Assembly (NCBI GenBank): GCA_964430565.1
Contig: CAYSFD010000025.1
Location: forward strand, 4,018 to 68,017
Source of the DNA: VBDM01 sp964430565
Lineage (GTDB): Bacteria > Pseudomonadota > Gammaproteobacteria > Burkholderiales > SG8-39
Reading direction: 5' to 3'
Length of the DNA: 64,000 nucleotides
Below, in pieces: positions 7,309 to 15,576 of this stretch (within the stretch, counting starts at the first letter, position 1; the number at the start of each line of letters is the position of its first letter). Position numbers and translations under genes: made by a program. The notes beneath the pieces are model-generated. The model searched no databases, was not told the DNA's origin, and was given only the letters and a program-made list of their open reading frames with translations.

Positions 7309-9179
7309 TTGCAACGGCCGGCGCCCTGATCGCCGCCGCCGGGATCGTCTGGGGTCTCGACCTGCCGACAAAACTCGGCTGGCTGGTCTACCAGGAGCAA
7401 TTCATCGCAGCATTGCTGGGCCTGGCGCTCGCCATCGCGTTTCTGCGTAATCAACAACCCACCGGAAAAATACGCGACACTGCGTTTGCGCTCGCCGGCC
7501 TGCTTGCGGGCCTGTGGGTGGCAGTACGCTATCCGCTGCTGCAGGCCGACGTGCTCGGCCATCCCACCGAAACGCTGGCGCTCTCGGTCGTTCTCCTGGT
7601 GATAGTGCTCGAAGCCTGCCGCAGGTCGGCAGGCGTGGCGCTGACGCTGGTGTTTGCCTTTTTCTTCGCTTGGGCGCTGTGGGGCCACCTGATGCCTGGA
7701 ATGCTGCAGACGAAAGAGGTCCGCTTGACGCGCCTGCTGCCGTATCTCGCCCTCGACACCTCCAGCCTGCTCGGCCAGGCGCTCATCATCGCCGCCACCA
7801 CGGTGATCGCTTTCATTTTCTTCGGCCGGGTGCTGCAGGCCTGCGGCGGCGCCGATTTTTTCAACGATATTTCGACCGCGCTGTTCGGCCGCTTCCGTGG
7901 CGGCACCGGCAAGGTCGAGGTAGTGGCTTCCGCGCTGTTTGGCACCATCTCGGGCAGTGCGGTGGCGAACGTGATGTCGACCGGCATCATCACCATTCCC
8001 AACATGAAGAAGGCCGGTTACACCGCCGAGACCGCGGGCGGCGTCGAGGCAGTGTCTTCAACCGGCGGCCAGATCATGCCGCCGGTGATGGGTGCGGCCG
8101 CCTTTCTGATGGCCGAAAACCTGCAAATGCGCTACGCGGAAATCGCGCTCGCGGCGCTGGTGCCGGCGCTTCTTTACTACGTGTCGGTGTTTACCCAGGT
8201 CGACCTTGAGGCGGCAAAGAGCCGTATCGGCGGGCTCGACCCGGCGTCACTGCCGCGGCCTATCCGGGTGATGCGCGCCGGCTGGTTCTTTCTGGTGCCG
8301 TTCGCAGCGCTCTTCTATCTCATGTTTTCACTCGACATGCAGGCCGAGGAATCGGTGCTGATGGGCGTCGTGGTGATGCTGCCCTTCGCGTTTCTGATCG
8401 GCTATGGCGACCGGACACTCAACTGGCGCGGCTTGCTCGGGGCGCTCGCCGACACCGGCAAGGATGCCGCGGATATCCTGATCATCTGCGCGGTCGCCGG
8501 TGCGGTCATCGGGCTACTCAACATTACCGGCCTGGCGCTAGGTCTGTCGCTTACCCTGGTCAAGCTGGGCCAGGGAAACCTGATGCTGCTTTTGTTCGCG
8601 ACCGCAGTCATGTGCATCATCCTCGGCATGGGGCTGCCGACCACCGGCGTATACCTTCTGGTCGCGGTGCTTGCCACGGCGCCGCTGATTCAGCTGGGTG
8701 TGCCGCCGCTTGCGGCCCACATGTTCGTATTCTTCTACGGCTGCCTGTCGATGATCACGCCGCCGGTGGCGATGGCGGCGTTTGCCGCCGCGCTGATTGC
8801 GCAGGCAAGCCCGATGCGCGTCGGACTCGCCGCCTGCCGCCTGGGATGGCCGGCGTTCGTGCTGCCCTTCCTTTTTGTCTGGTCGCCGACGCTGCTGCTG
8901 CGCGGCAATCCGCTGGACATCGTGATCTCGGTCACCGCCGCGATGGCGGGTGTCTGGTTCGGCTCGGTGGCGATCGCCGGCTATCTGTTCCGCGATCTGG
9001 GCATGGTGCGGCGGTTCGCCTTCGGCGTTACCGCGGCCCTCATGCTGCTGCCCAGCGACGCCTTTCCCGGTGGACTCTGGCTGCAGCTCGTCGGAATCGT
9101 CGCCGGCGTATTGTTGATAATCTTTGAGATGAGACAAACCCATGAACGCAAAGACCGCCCGCCTCGCCCGGCGCCTTGA
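7296..9179 (+). CDS. TRAP transporter fused 4TM/12TM permease
   Basis: The likely start is TTG 7296, 13 bp inside the TAXI gene; there is no ATG near the beginning of the hydrophobic sequence. The 627 residues contain about 16-18 membrane segments. Signature DctM-type loops include FGTISGSAVANVMSTGIIT, EAVSSTGGQIMPPVMGAAAF, ILGMGLPTTGVYLLVA and YGCLSMITPPVAMAAFAAA. It forms the Na+-driven membrane component for the TAXI binding protein encoded just upstream. The C-terminus overlaps the next gene by 38 bp. Confidence 0.9.
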   Translation: MEALVATAGALIAAAGIVWGLDLPTKLGWLVYQEQFIAALLGLALAIAFLRNQQPTGKIRDTAFALAGLLAGLWVAVRYPLLQADVLGHPTETLALSVVLLVIVLEACRRSAGVALTLVFAFFFAWALWGHLMPGMLQTKEVRLTRLLPYLALDTSSLLGQALIIAATTVIAFIFFGRVLQACGGADFFNDISTALFGRFRGGTGKVEVVASALFGTISGSAVANVMSTGIITIPNMKKAGYTAETAGGVEAVSSTGGQIMPPVMGAAAFLMAENLQMRYAEIALAALVPALLYYVSVFTQVDLEAAKSRIGGLDPASLPRPIRVMRAGWFFLVPFAALFYLMFSLDMQAEESVLMGVVVMLPFAFLIGYGDRTLNWRGLLGALADTGKDAADILIICAVAGAVIGLLNITGLALGLSLTLVKLGQGNLMLLLFATAVMCIILGMGLPTTGVYLLVAVLATAPLIQLGVPPLAAHMFVFFYGCLSMITPPVAMAAFAAALIAQASPMRVGLAACRLGWPAFVLPFLFVWSPTLLLRGNPLDIVISVTAAMAGVWFGSVAIAGYLFRDLGMVRRFAFGVTAALMLLPSDAFPGGLWLQLVGIVAGVLLIIFEMRQTHERKDRPPRPAP

Positions 9180-10017
9180 ACACAAGGAATTGATTATTGC
9201 GCCGGGCATCTTCGAGCTGATTTCGGCGAAGATCGCCGACCGGCTCGGCTTCGATTGCCTGTACTGCACCGGCTACGGCATGGTCGCCTCGCACCTCGGC
9301 CTGCCCGATGCCGGGCTCGCCACCTACACCGACATGGTCGGGCGGGTGGCGCAGATCGCGAAGATGACGGCGACGCCGTTCATCGCCGACGGCGATACCG
9401 GCTATGGCGGCCTGCTCAATGTGCGGCACACGGTGCAAGGCTACGAGGCGGCGGGCGCCTGCGGCATCCAGCTGGAAGACCAGGAATTCCCCAAGAAGTG
9501 CGGCCACATGCTGGGCCGGCGCGTGATTCCCGCCGCCGATATGGCCGCCAAGGTGCGCGTCGCGGTGGACAGCCGCGACGACACGGATTTCCTCATCATC
9601 GCGCGCACCGACGCGCGCACCACGCTCGGCCTCGACGAAGCGCTGCGGCGCGCCGAGCTCTACCTCAAGGCGGGCGCCGATGTGCTGTTTGTCGAATCAC
9701 CCGAGTCGATCGAGGAGATGCGCAAGATCGGTGAAACCTTCAGCGGCATACCGTTGCTGGCGAACATGGTGGAAGGCGGCCGCACGCCGCTGCTCGACCG
9801 GAAAACCCTCGAGGAGCTGGGCTATCGCATCGCCATCTTTCCGGCACTGGGATTTCTTGCCATGGGTGCGGTTCTGGAACAGGTTTACCTGGAGCTCAAA
9901 GGTGCGGGCACCAGCAAGGATTTGCAGGTGCCACTTTACGATTTCAGGAAATTCAGCGAGCTGATGGGTTTCGACGCGGTGTCGAAATTTGACGAGCGCT
10001 ACAAAGATGGCGCTTAA
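9142..10017 (+). CDS. Isocitrate lyase/PEP mutase superfamily C-C lyase
   Basis: The 291-residue protein carries the catalytic loop as FPKKCGHMLGRR, which matches KKCGH of isocitrate and methylisocitrate lyases. Metal-ligand regions are FIADGDTGYGG, IQLEDQEFPKKCGH and LIIARTDAR. Close families include methylisocitrate lyase, oxaloacetase, carboxyphosphonate mutase and 2,3-dimethylmalate lyase, the last from nicotinate fermentation. It probably cleaves a C4-C7 hydroxyacid produced by this operon. Overlaps at both ends (38 bp and 11 bp) show translational coupling. Confidence 0.88.
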   Translation: MNAKTARLARRLEHKELIIAPGIFELISAKIADRLGFDCLYCTGYGMVASHLGLPDAGLATYTDMVGRVAQIAKMTATPFIADGDTGYGGLLNVRHTVQGYEAAGACGIQLEDQEFPKKCGHMLGRRVIPAADMAAKVRVAVDSRDDTDFLIIARTDARTTLGLDEALRRAELYLKAGADVLFVESPESIEEMRKIGETFSGIPLLANMVEGGRTPLLDRKTLEELGYRIAIFPALGFLAMGAVLEQVYLELKGAGTSKDLQVPLYDFRKFSELMGFDAVSKFDERYKDGA

Positions 10018-10723
10018 GCTCGGCCTGATCGCCCCGCCGACCAACACCGTCAACCAGGCCGAATGGGAGCGCATGGCACCTGCCGGCGTCAGCTTTGCGC
10101 TGGTGCGCATGCCATTGCATGCCGATACCGATAGCGAGGAAGGAAAAAAAGCGCTTTATGCGGACCTGCAAGAAGCGATCAGCGAGTTGGCAAAGTACCG
10201 GCCCGATGCCATCGCCTATGGCTGCACCGCAGGCTCCATGGTGCTGCCTCTGGACACGATTCCTGCCTTCATTCAGAAAGCATCGGGCGTTCCCGGCATC
10301 GCCACCGCCCCGGCGCTGGTGCATGCCTGCCGTGCCCTCAACCTCTCCAGGATTTCCCTGGCCACGCCCTACCACGATGCCCTGAATGAACATGAACGGC
10401 AATTCTTCGCAGCCAATGCCATCGAAGTGGTGCAAATGAAAGGCCTGGGAATAGGCGCCGGCGGGCCGCAGGAATACGTCAACATCGCCAGGGTTGCGAA
10501 GCAGAAAGTCTACGAGCACTGCAGGTCGGCCGACGTGCCGGTCGCCCAGGGCATGATCATCAGCTGCACCGATTTCGCGGCGCTGGAGGCGATTCCGCGG
10601 CTGGAAGCGGAGCTCGGCAAACCGGTGATCTCCTCCAATCTGGCGACGTTCTGGATGACGCTGCGCGTCGCGGGTTTCCGCGACCTGCTGCAGGGTTTTG
10701 GCACTTTGCTGACGGCGCGCTGA
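10007..10723 (+). CDS. Maleate cis-trans isomerase-like protein with both catalytic cysteines
   Basis: ATG at 10007 (11-bp overlap) gives 238 residues that begin MALKLGLIAPPTNTVNQAEW. Both active-site regions are intact: AYGCTAGSMVLP near residue 70 and MIISCTDFAALE near residue 185, each with the expected Cys. ATAPALVHACRAL and GKPVISSNLATFWMTLR also fit maleate isomerase or hydantoin/Asp racemase relatives. Maleate to fumarate would follow the maleamate-amidase-like step encoded at 2915. It is the last gene of the cluster, followed by 174 bp without a recognisable gene. Confidence 0.82.
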   Translation: MALKLGLIAPPTNTVNQAEWERMAPAGVSFALVRMPLHADTDSEEGKKALYADLQEAISELAKYRPDAIAYGCTAGSMVLPLDTIPAFIQKASGVPGIATAPALVHACRALNLSRISLATPYHDALNEHERQFFAANAIEVVQMKGLGIGAGGPQEYVNIARVAKQKVYEHCRSADVPVAQGMIISCTDFAALEAIPRLEAELGKPVISSNLATFWMTLRVAGFRDLLQGFGTLLTAR

Positions 10724-10897
10724 TTAGTGATGATGAATTTCTTGGTACTGTTCCCAAGTGCTCTTGTTCTCGCTTATCGTAGAGCATGTGCTGGTTCGTG
10801 CCGTCTAACAATTAGAACTACCAGGAGCCCGTACTGAAGCGCATTTTCAAAACCAATTGAAGGATATTTAGAAACCCCTGGACACCGCTGGACACTA

Positions 10898-11971
10898 TTA
10901 ACGTCTTTCCACCCACCACATCATTAGCGCCGCTGCCCCGAGGAAAACCGCGCTGGGCAGAGCCGCGCTGAGCAAGGGTTGCCAGCTCTGAAGCTGTCCA
11001 ATATGCGAAAAGAGGCTGTTCAGCATGTGAAAAAAAATCCCGAGCATGATGCCCAGAAACACTTTCAGCCCCACGCCCCCGGCCCGGACATGGATGTAGG
11101 CGAAAGGCAATGCGAGCGCCATCATGACCAGGGAGACAAATGGATAGATGAGTTTTTTCCACATGGCGATTTCATATTGCCCGGTCTTTTGCCGGTTATC
11201 CGACAAATGCCGTGAGTACTGGTAGAGGTTCCACGCCGACATCCGCTCCGGCCTTACAAACAGCACTGAGAGAATGTCCGGGGTGAGCACCGAGTTCCAA
11301 TCCATTTCTTCCGAGCGCAGCACGCTGCTGCCTGTGGATTCGAAACCCGTGTGCACGACGTCGCGCAACCGCCAGACATTCTTGCCGATGTACCGGCCTT
11401 GCTTTGCGAAGCTGATCGATTTGAGCCGGTATTGATCGTCGAACTCAAACACCCTGACATCCGTGAGGTTGGCGTCGGGCTGGACTTCTCGAATGTTAAC
11501 GAAGCGGCGGTCGTCCTTCACCCAAAGCCCCGTATGGAATTCCCCGGCCACGATGGCGCTGGTCATGGAAAGCTTGAGTTGTTTCGCCACGCGCTCTGAA
11601 ACCGGCGTGATCAGTTCGCCGAACACGAGCGTGGCCACCGCAAAGACGATGCCGATGCGAAACAGAGTGCTTATCGCGCGCCAGGGCGCCAGGCCCGAGC
11701 CCCGCATCACGGTGTATTCGGAATTGGCGGCGAGATGCGAAAGGGCGTAGAGGGTTCCGATCAGCACCGCAACGGGAAAAAGTTCATAGACATGGCTCGG
11801 CACGCTCAGGGCAACGAACGAGAGTGCGTGTTGCACCCGGTACTCACCCTTTCCGATGTCTTTCAGTTCATTGATCAAGTCGAAAAAGGCGAACAAGCCG
11901 AGAAAAGCGGCAAAAACAAGCAGCGTCGCGCCGTAGATCTCCCTCGCCAGATAGGTCCGCAAAGTATCCAC
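10898..11971 (-). CDS. lptG: Lipopolysaccharide export permease LptG
   Basis: The GTG at 11971 gives MDTLRTYLAREIYGATLLVF and 357 residues, the normal LptG length; the open frame extends further upstream but only as shadow of lptF. Features are an N-terminal helix pair, a central periplasmic beta-jellyroll (TSAIVAGEFHTGLWVKDDRR) and C-terminal helices including ALALPFAYIHVRAGGVGLKV. With LptF and the LptB ATPase it extracts LPS from the inner membrane. It starts 1 bp after the lptF stop and is co-transcribed with it. Confidence 0.93.
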   Translation of the reverse strand: MDTLRTYLAREIYGATLLVFAAFLGLFAFFDLINELKDIGKGEYRVQHALSFVALSVPSHVYELFPVAVLIGTLYALSHLAANSEYTVMRGSGLAPWRAISTLFRIGIVFAVATLVFGELITPVSERVAKQLKLSMTSAIVAGEFHTGLWVKDDRRFVNIREVQPDANLTDVRVFEFDDQYRLKSISFAKQGRYIGKNVWRLRDVVHTGFESTGSSVLRSEEMDWNSVLTPDILSVLFVRPERMSAWNLYQYSRHLSDNRQKTGQYEIAMWKKLIYPFVSLVMMALALPFAYIHVRAGGVGLKVFLGIMLGIFFHMLNSLFSHIGQLQSWQPLLSAALPSAVFLGAAALMMWWVERR

Positions 11972-11972
11972 T

Positions 11973-13049
11973 TCAGCGCCACCCGAGCAGCGAACCCACG
12001 CGAAGCCGCCTGTAGAAGAGCAGCACGAGGATTCCGAGCATCCCCGCGTGCACCGCCCACCAGCCGGTACCGAAAGCCAGCCGCCCTTGGGAGACCCACG
12101 CCTGGGCGATACCGAGCAAGTTGACATAAACCACAGAGGTGAGAAGCGCAAAGAGGAGATTCACCGAACGGCTCGCTCTTGGGTTCACGAACGACAAGGG
12201 AATTGCAAGCAATGCAAGAATCAACGTGGCGATCGGCAAGCCCACGCGCCACAGCAGCTCGGCCAGGTTGGAATTGCTTGGCGCTTGGAGCAAGGCGAGA
12301 GTGGACATTGCCTTGGAGGAAGCCTGCTCTGCCTGCGTCCCGCGCGTCTGGACTTTCATCGCATAGCGCTGGAAGTCCATCACTTTGAAATCGAGATTGC
12401 CCGGGATCCCCTCATAGCGCCGCCCGTCGAGCAATACGACGAAGCGGTCACCATTCTCCGCCAACTCCCGATATCCACGCCGGCTTACCGTAATGCCGAG
12501 CCGGCCCTGTTGCATTTGCGCGATAAACACGTTCTGAACGTTGGTCTGGTCGCCTGCAATCTCCTCCATAAAAAACACACGGTCTGCGCCTAGCGCTTCC
12601 CGGAAAACACCGGGCGCGACCCGCGAGGCCTCGTCGCGCAGATTCAGCTGGCGCCGGTATTCCTCGGCTTTGCCGATAGCCCAGGGCGACAAGAACAACG
12701 AAAGCAACGCCACGAGGGCGACAAGCGGCGAGGCAAACAGAAGCACCGGACGGACCCACGCGAGGAGCGACAGACCCGATCCGAACCAAATCACCATCTC
12801 CGACTCGCGGTAGCTGCGAGAGAGCGTCATGAGCACCGAAATGAAAAGCGTCAAGGACAGCAACACCGGAAGATAGTTCAAGGCGGAAAATGTGAGCAGC
12901 GCAACCACACCTTCGGAGAGCACTTTTCCTATCGCCGCCTGGCCGAGCAGCCGGATGAGCTGCGTCGTCAACGTGATGGCAAACAGCGCCGCGAACACCG
13001 CAAGTGCGAGGTTGCCGAATTCACGCAGAAGAGAGCGCTGAAAGATCAC
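11973..13049 (-). CDS. lptF: Lipopolysaccharide export permease LptF
   Basis: GTG at 13049 gives 358 residues starting MIFQRSLLREFGNLALAVFA, with LptF landmarks: SRSYRESEMVIWFGSGLSL in the first membrane block, periplasmic jellyroll with FFMEEIAGDQTNVQNVFI, and AIPLSFVNPRASRSVNL in the C-terminal block. It is half of the LptFG transmembrane dimer of the LPS exporter. The gene is divergent from pepA across 120 bp, the standard arrangement in beta- and gammaproteobacteria. Confidence 0.93.
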   Translation of the reverse strand: MIFQRSLLREFGNLALAVFAALFAITLTTQLIRLLGQAAIGKVLSEGVVALLTFSALNYLPVLLSLTLFISVLMTLSRSYRESEMVIWFGSGLSLLAWVRPVLLFASPLVALVALLSLFLSPWAIGKAEEYRRQLNLRDEASRVAPGVFREALGADRVFFMEEIAGDQTNVQNVFIAQMQQGRLGITVSRRGYRELAENGDRFVVLLDGRRYEGIPGNLDFKVMDFQRYAMKVQTRGTQAEQASSKAMSTLALLQAPSNSNLAELLWRVGLPIATLILALLAIPLSFVNPRASRSVNLLFALLTSVVYVNLLGIAQAWVSQGRLAFGTGWWAVHAGMLGILVLLFYRRLRVGSLLGWR

Positions 13050-13111
13050 TTTGCGAAATCGATCGGAGTCAGGAACGCAGTCGGATCGTGGGCCGAAGAT
13101 GCCGTGATGCT

Positions 13112-13141
13112 TTGACTTCGGCGAAGCAAACCGGGGATAAT
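13112..13141 (+). promoter_or_regulatory. Sigma70-type promoter for pepA-holC-valS
   Basis: TTGACT at 13112-13117 and GATAAT at 13136-13141 are separated by 18 bp, close to the -35/-10 consensus. They end 28 bp before the pepA start codon, in the short divergent region with lptF. Prediction from sequence only. Confidence 0.6.
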
Positions 13142-13169
13142 CCTTGCACGCTCCCCGAATCGAGGCCGA

Positions 13170-14660
13170 ATGGAATTTAGCACAAAACTCGCGATGCCGG
13201 ACAAGCACCGTAGCGCGTGTGTCGCGGTCGGCGTGTTCGAATCGCGTCGGCTCTCTGCTGCGGCGGACGTACTCGACAAGGCGGCGCACGGGCAGATCCG
13301 CGAATTTCTCCGTTCGGGAGACATGGACGGCAAGGCGGGAAGCACGCGGCTGCTGTACCGAGTGCGCGGCATTGCCGCAGAGCGCGTGGTGCTGGTGGGC
13401 CTGGGGCAAGAGAAGGAATTCGGCGAGAAGCAGTATCGCGATTGCGTGCGTGCGGCGCTCAAAGCCATCCACGATACGGGGGCGCGCGACACGTGCCTGT
13501 ATCTCGCCGAGCTGCAGGTTCACGAGCGCGACGCCGCATGGAAGGCTCGCCAGCTGGTATTGGCAGCAGCCGACGTTGCCTACCAATTCAACCGCATGAA
13601 AAGCAAGAAAGCGGAAGCGAAGCCGCTTGTCCATGTCACACTTGCTGTCACTTCAAAACGCGACGCCGCCGCGTTGGAGCGCGGAACGCGCGAAGGGCGC
13701 GCGATCGGCGCCGGCATGGCGCTCGCGCGCGACCTAGGCAACTTGCCCCCAAACGTGTGCACGCCTGCATATCTGGCAGAGACCGCTGTGAAACTCGCGC
13801 GCGAATGGAAACTGGCGGTGGAAGTGTTGGATCAAAAGAGCATGGACAAGCTCGGAATGGGCTCGCTACTTTCGGTTTCCAAGGGCTCGCACCAGCCGCC
13901 TAGGTTCGTAATCCTCCGCTACTCCGGAGCCGGCAAGAAGGATCGGCCGGTGGTGTTAGTGGGAAAGGGCATCACGTTCGATACGGGCGGCATCTCACTT
14001 AAGCCTTCGGCCGAGATGGACGAGATGAAGTTCGACATGTGCGGCGCAGCGAGCGTGCTGGGTACGCTACGCGCGGTCGCGGATCTTGGGCTGAAGTTGA
14101 ACGTGATTGGACTTGTCCCCGCATGCGAGAACATGCCCGGGGGCGCGGCCTCGCGGCCTGGGGACATTGTCACGAGCATGTCGGGGCAAACGATCGAGAT
14201 ACTCAATACCGACGCAGAGGGACGCCTCATTCTTGCCGACGCGCTGACCTACGCCGAGCGCTTCGAGCCACAGGCGGTCGTGGACATCGCCACGCTCACC
14301 GGCGCCTGTGTCGTCGCTCTCGGCCACGTTTGTTCCGGCCTATTCGCCAACAAAGACAGCCTCGCGCGAGAGCTGCAAGCAGCGGGGACAGAATCGTGGG
14401 ACCGCGTCTGGCAGCTGCCGCTGTGGGAGGACTACCAGGAACAGTTGAAAAGCAACTTCGCCGATTTTGCGAATATCGGCGGACGTGCCGGGGGCAGCGT
14501 TACCGCGGCCTGCTTCCTTTCGCGATTCGCACGCAAGTACGACTGGGCTCACCTCGACATTGCGGGAACAGCGTGGAAATCAGGCAAGGAGAAGGGAGCG
14601 ACCGGCCGGCCCGTGCCGTTGCTGACGACATTCCTGATGAAGCGGGCGAAAGGTCTATGA
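13170..14660 (+). CDS. pepA: Leucyl aminopeptidase PepA (M17 family)
   Basis: A 496-residue protein, the usual PepA length. The C-terminal catalytic half carries VGKGITFDTGGISLKPS (metal Lys/Asp), DMCGAASVLGTLRAVA and the M17 signature NTDAEGRLILADAL near residue 347. The N-terminal half is the variable domain that mediates DNA binding in E. coli. It removes N-terminal residues from peptides in the cytoplasm using two metal ions. The stop overlaps the holC start (ATGA), and the pepA-holC-valS order is conserved in proteobacteria. Confidence 0.96.
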   Translation: MEFSTKLAMPDKHRSACVAVGVFESRRLSAAADVLDKAAHGQIREFLRSGDMDGKAGSTRLLYRVRGIAAERVVLVGLGQEKEFGEKQYRDCVRAALKAIHDTGARDTCLYLAELQVHERDAAWKARQLVLAAADVAYQFNRMKSKKAEAKPLVHVTLAVTSKRDAAALERGTREGRAIGAGMALARDLGNLPPNVCTPAYLAETAVKLAREWKLAVEVLDQKSMDKLGMGSLLSVSKGSHQPPRFVILRYSGAGKKDRPVVLVGKGITFDTGGISLKPSAEMDEMKFDMCGAASVLGTLRAVADLGLKLNVIGLVPACENMPGGAASRPGDIVTSMSGQTIEILNTDAEGRLILADALTYAERFEPQAVVDIATLTGACVVALGHVCSGLFANKDSLARELQAAGTESWDRVWQLPLWEDYQEQLKSNFADFANIGGRAGGSVTAACFLSRFARKYDWAHLDIAGTAWKSGKEKGATGRPVPLLTTFLMKRAKGL

Positions 14661-15085
14661 CCCGCGTCGACTTCTACTCCAACGCCGAACCCAAGCTGCA
14701 GGTCGCATGCCAGCTCGTCGCCAAGGCGATCCAACAGCTGTTGCGCGTCGTGGTCTATGCCCCCGAAGAAAACGCTGCGCGCAGCTTCGACAAGCTTCTA
14801 TGGACCTATCAGGCCATCGGTTTTGTTCCTCATTGCATGACGCATGACCCTCTCGCCTCTGAAACTCCAGTCGTGATCGCACGCGAGGACGTAGAGTTGC
14901 CTCATCATCAGGTCATGCTCAACCTGCACGTCGATTCGCCACCTTCGTTCAGCCGTTTTGAACGGCTGATCGAGCTTGTTGGCGTTGCGGACGATGATCG
15001 CGAGTTCGCTCGCGGCCGTTATCGTTTCTACCGGGACCGCGGCTACGAAATTCGCCACCACGATCTCTCCGGGTCGGGAGTATGA
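14657..15085 (+). CDS. holC: DNA polymerase III chi subunit HolC
   Basis: ATG at 14657 overlaps the pepA TGA; 142 residues. MTRVDFYSNAEPKLQVACQL at the start, ENAARSFDKLLWTYQAIGFV in the middle and NLHVDSPPSFSRFERLIELV later are typical of HolC, which bridges the clamp loader to single-strand binding protein. The operon position between pepA and valS is the standard one. The stop overlaps the next start (ATGA). Confidence 0.93.
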   Translation: MTRVDFYSNAEPKLQVACQLVAKAIQQLLRVVVYAPEENAARSFDKLLWTYQAIGFVPHCMTHDPLASETPVVIAREDVELPHHQVMLNLHVDSPPSFSRFERLIELVGVADDDREFARGRYRFYRDRGYEIRHHDLSGSGV

Positions 15086-15495
15086 GTGAGTCCGACGACC
15101 TGTTGGAAAAGGCGGACGCGTTTCTAAAGCGCTACCGTCCGTCCGGCACACCTGCTCGAGACGATGTACCGGTCCTCACGGAGGTCATCGCGGAGGCGGC
15201 CGCAAAACCCGCACCGTCCTCCACGGTTCCACCGGCTCCGGGCGGCGCGACCCAAGCCGAGCTGAACGAGCTGGAGCAGAGGCTAAAGCAGAGCATTCTC
15301 GACGCGATTGGTCCCTACATTGGAAGCTCGCTCGAGGAACCATTGCGTGTCCAGCTCGAAGCCCATTTGCAGCGTACGTTCGCTGCCCTTAGCGCCCAAG
15401 TCAAAACCGAAATCGAAACGCTGATTCGCGAAGCGGCCAAGCAGGCGGTCGATCGCGAAATTGCACGCCGGCGCGGGCCGTCTCGCAAGACCTAA
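15082..15495 (+). CDS. Small conserved-looking protein of unknown function between holC and valS
   Basis: A 137-residue protein coupled to holC by an ATGA overlap. The first third is acidic and begins MSESDDLLEKADAFLKRYRP; a Pro/Ala-rich linker follows (about residues 40-58). The C-terminal half is predicted amphipathic helix with heptad-like charge (ELNELEQRLKQSILDAIGPY, then VKTEIETLIREAAKQAVDRE). No enzyme motif or membrane segment is visible. The translational coupling suggests a real gene; I do not recognise a function. Confidence 0.75.
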   Translation: MSESDDLLEKADAFLKRYRPSGTPARDDVPVLTEVIAEAAAKPAPSSTVPPAPGGATQAELNELEQRLKQSILDAIGPYIGSSLEEPLRVQLEAHLQRTFAALSAQVKTEIETLIREAAKQAVDREIARRRGPSRKT

Positions 15496-15576
15496 CGTTA
15501 TAATTCGGCGAAACGCGCGTCGAGGCCAGCCTTCCTGGGGAGGGCTGCTCGGCGCGCTTTCCGTTCGTGACGACAC

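Noticed and set aside
10877..10896. Short direct repeat CTGGACAC twice after the maleate isomerase gene
   Set aside because: Two 8-base copies alone are not significant and no mobile gene or further copy is nearby.
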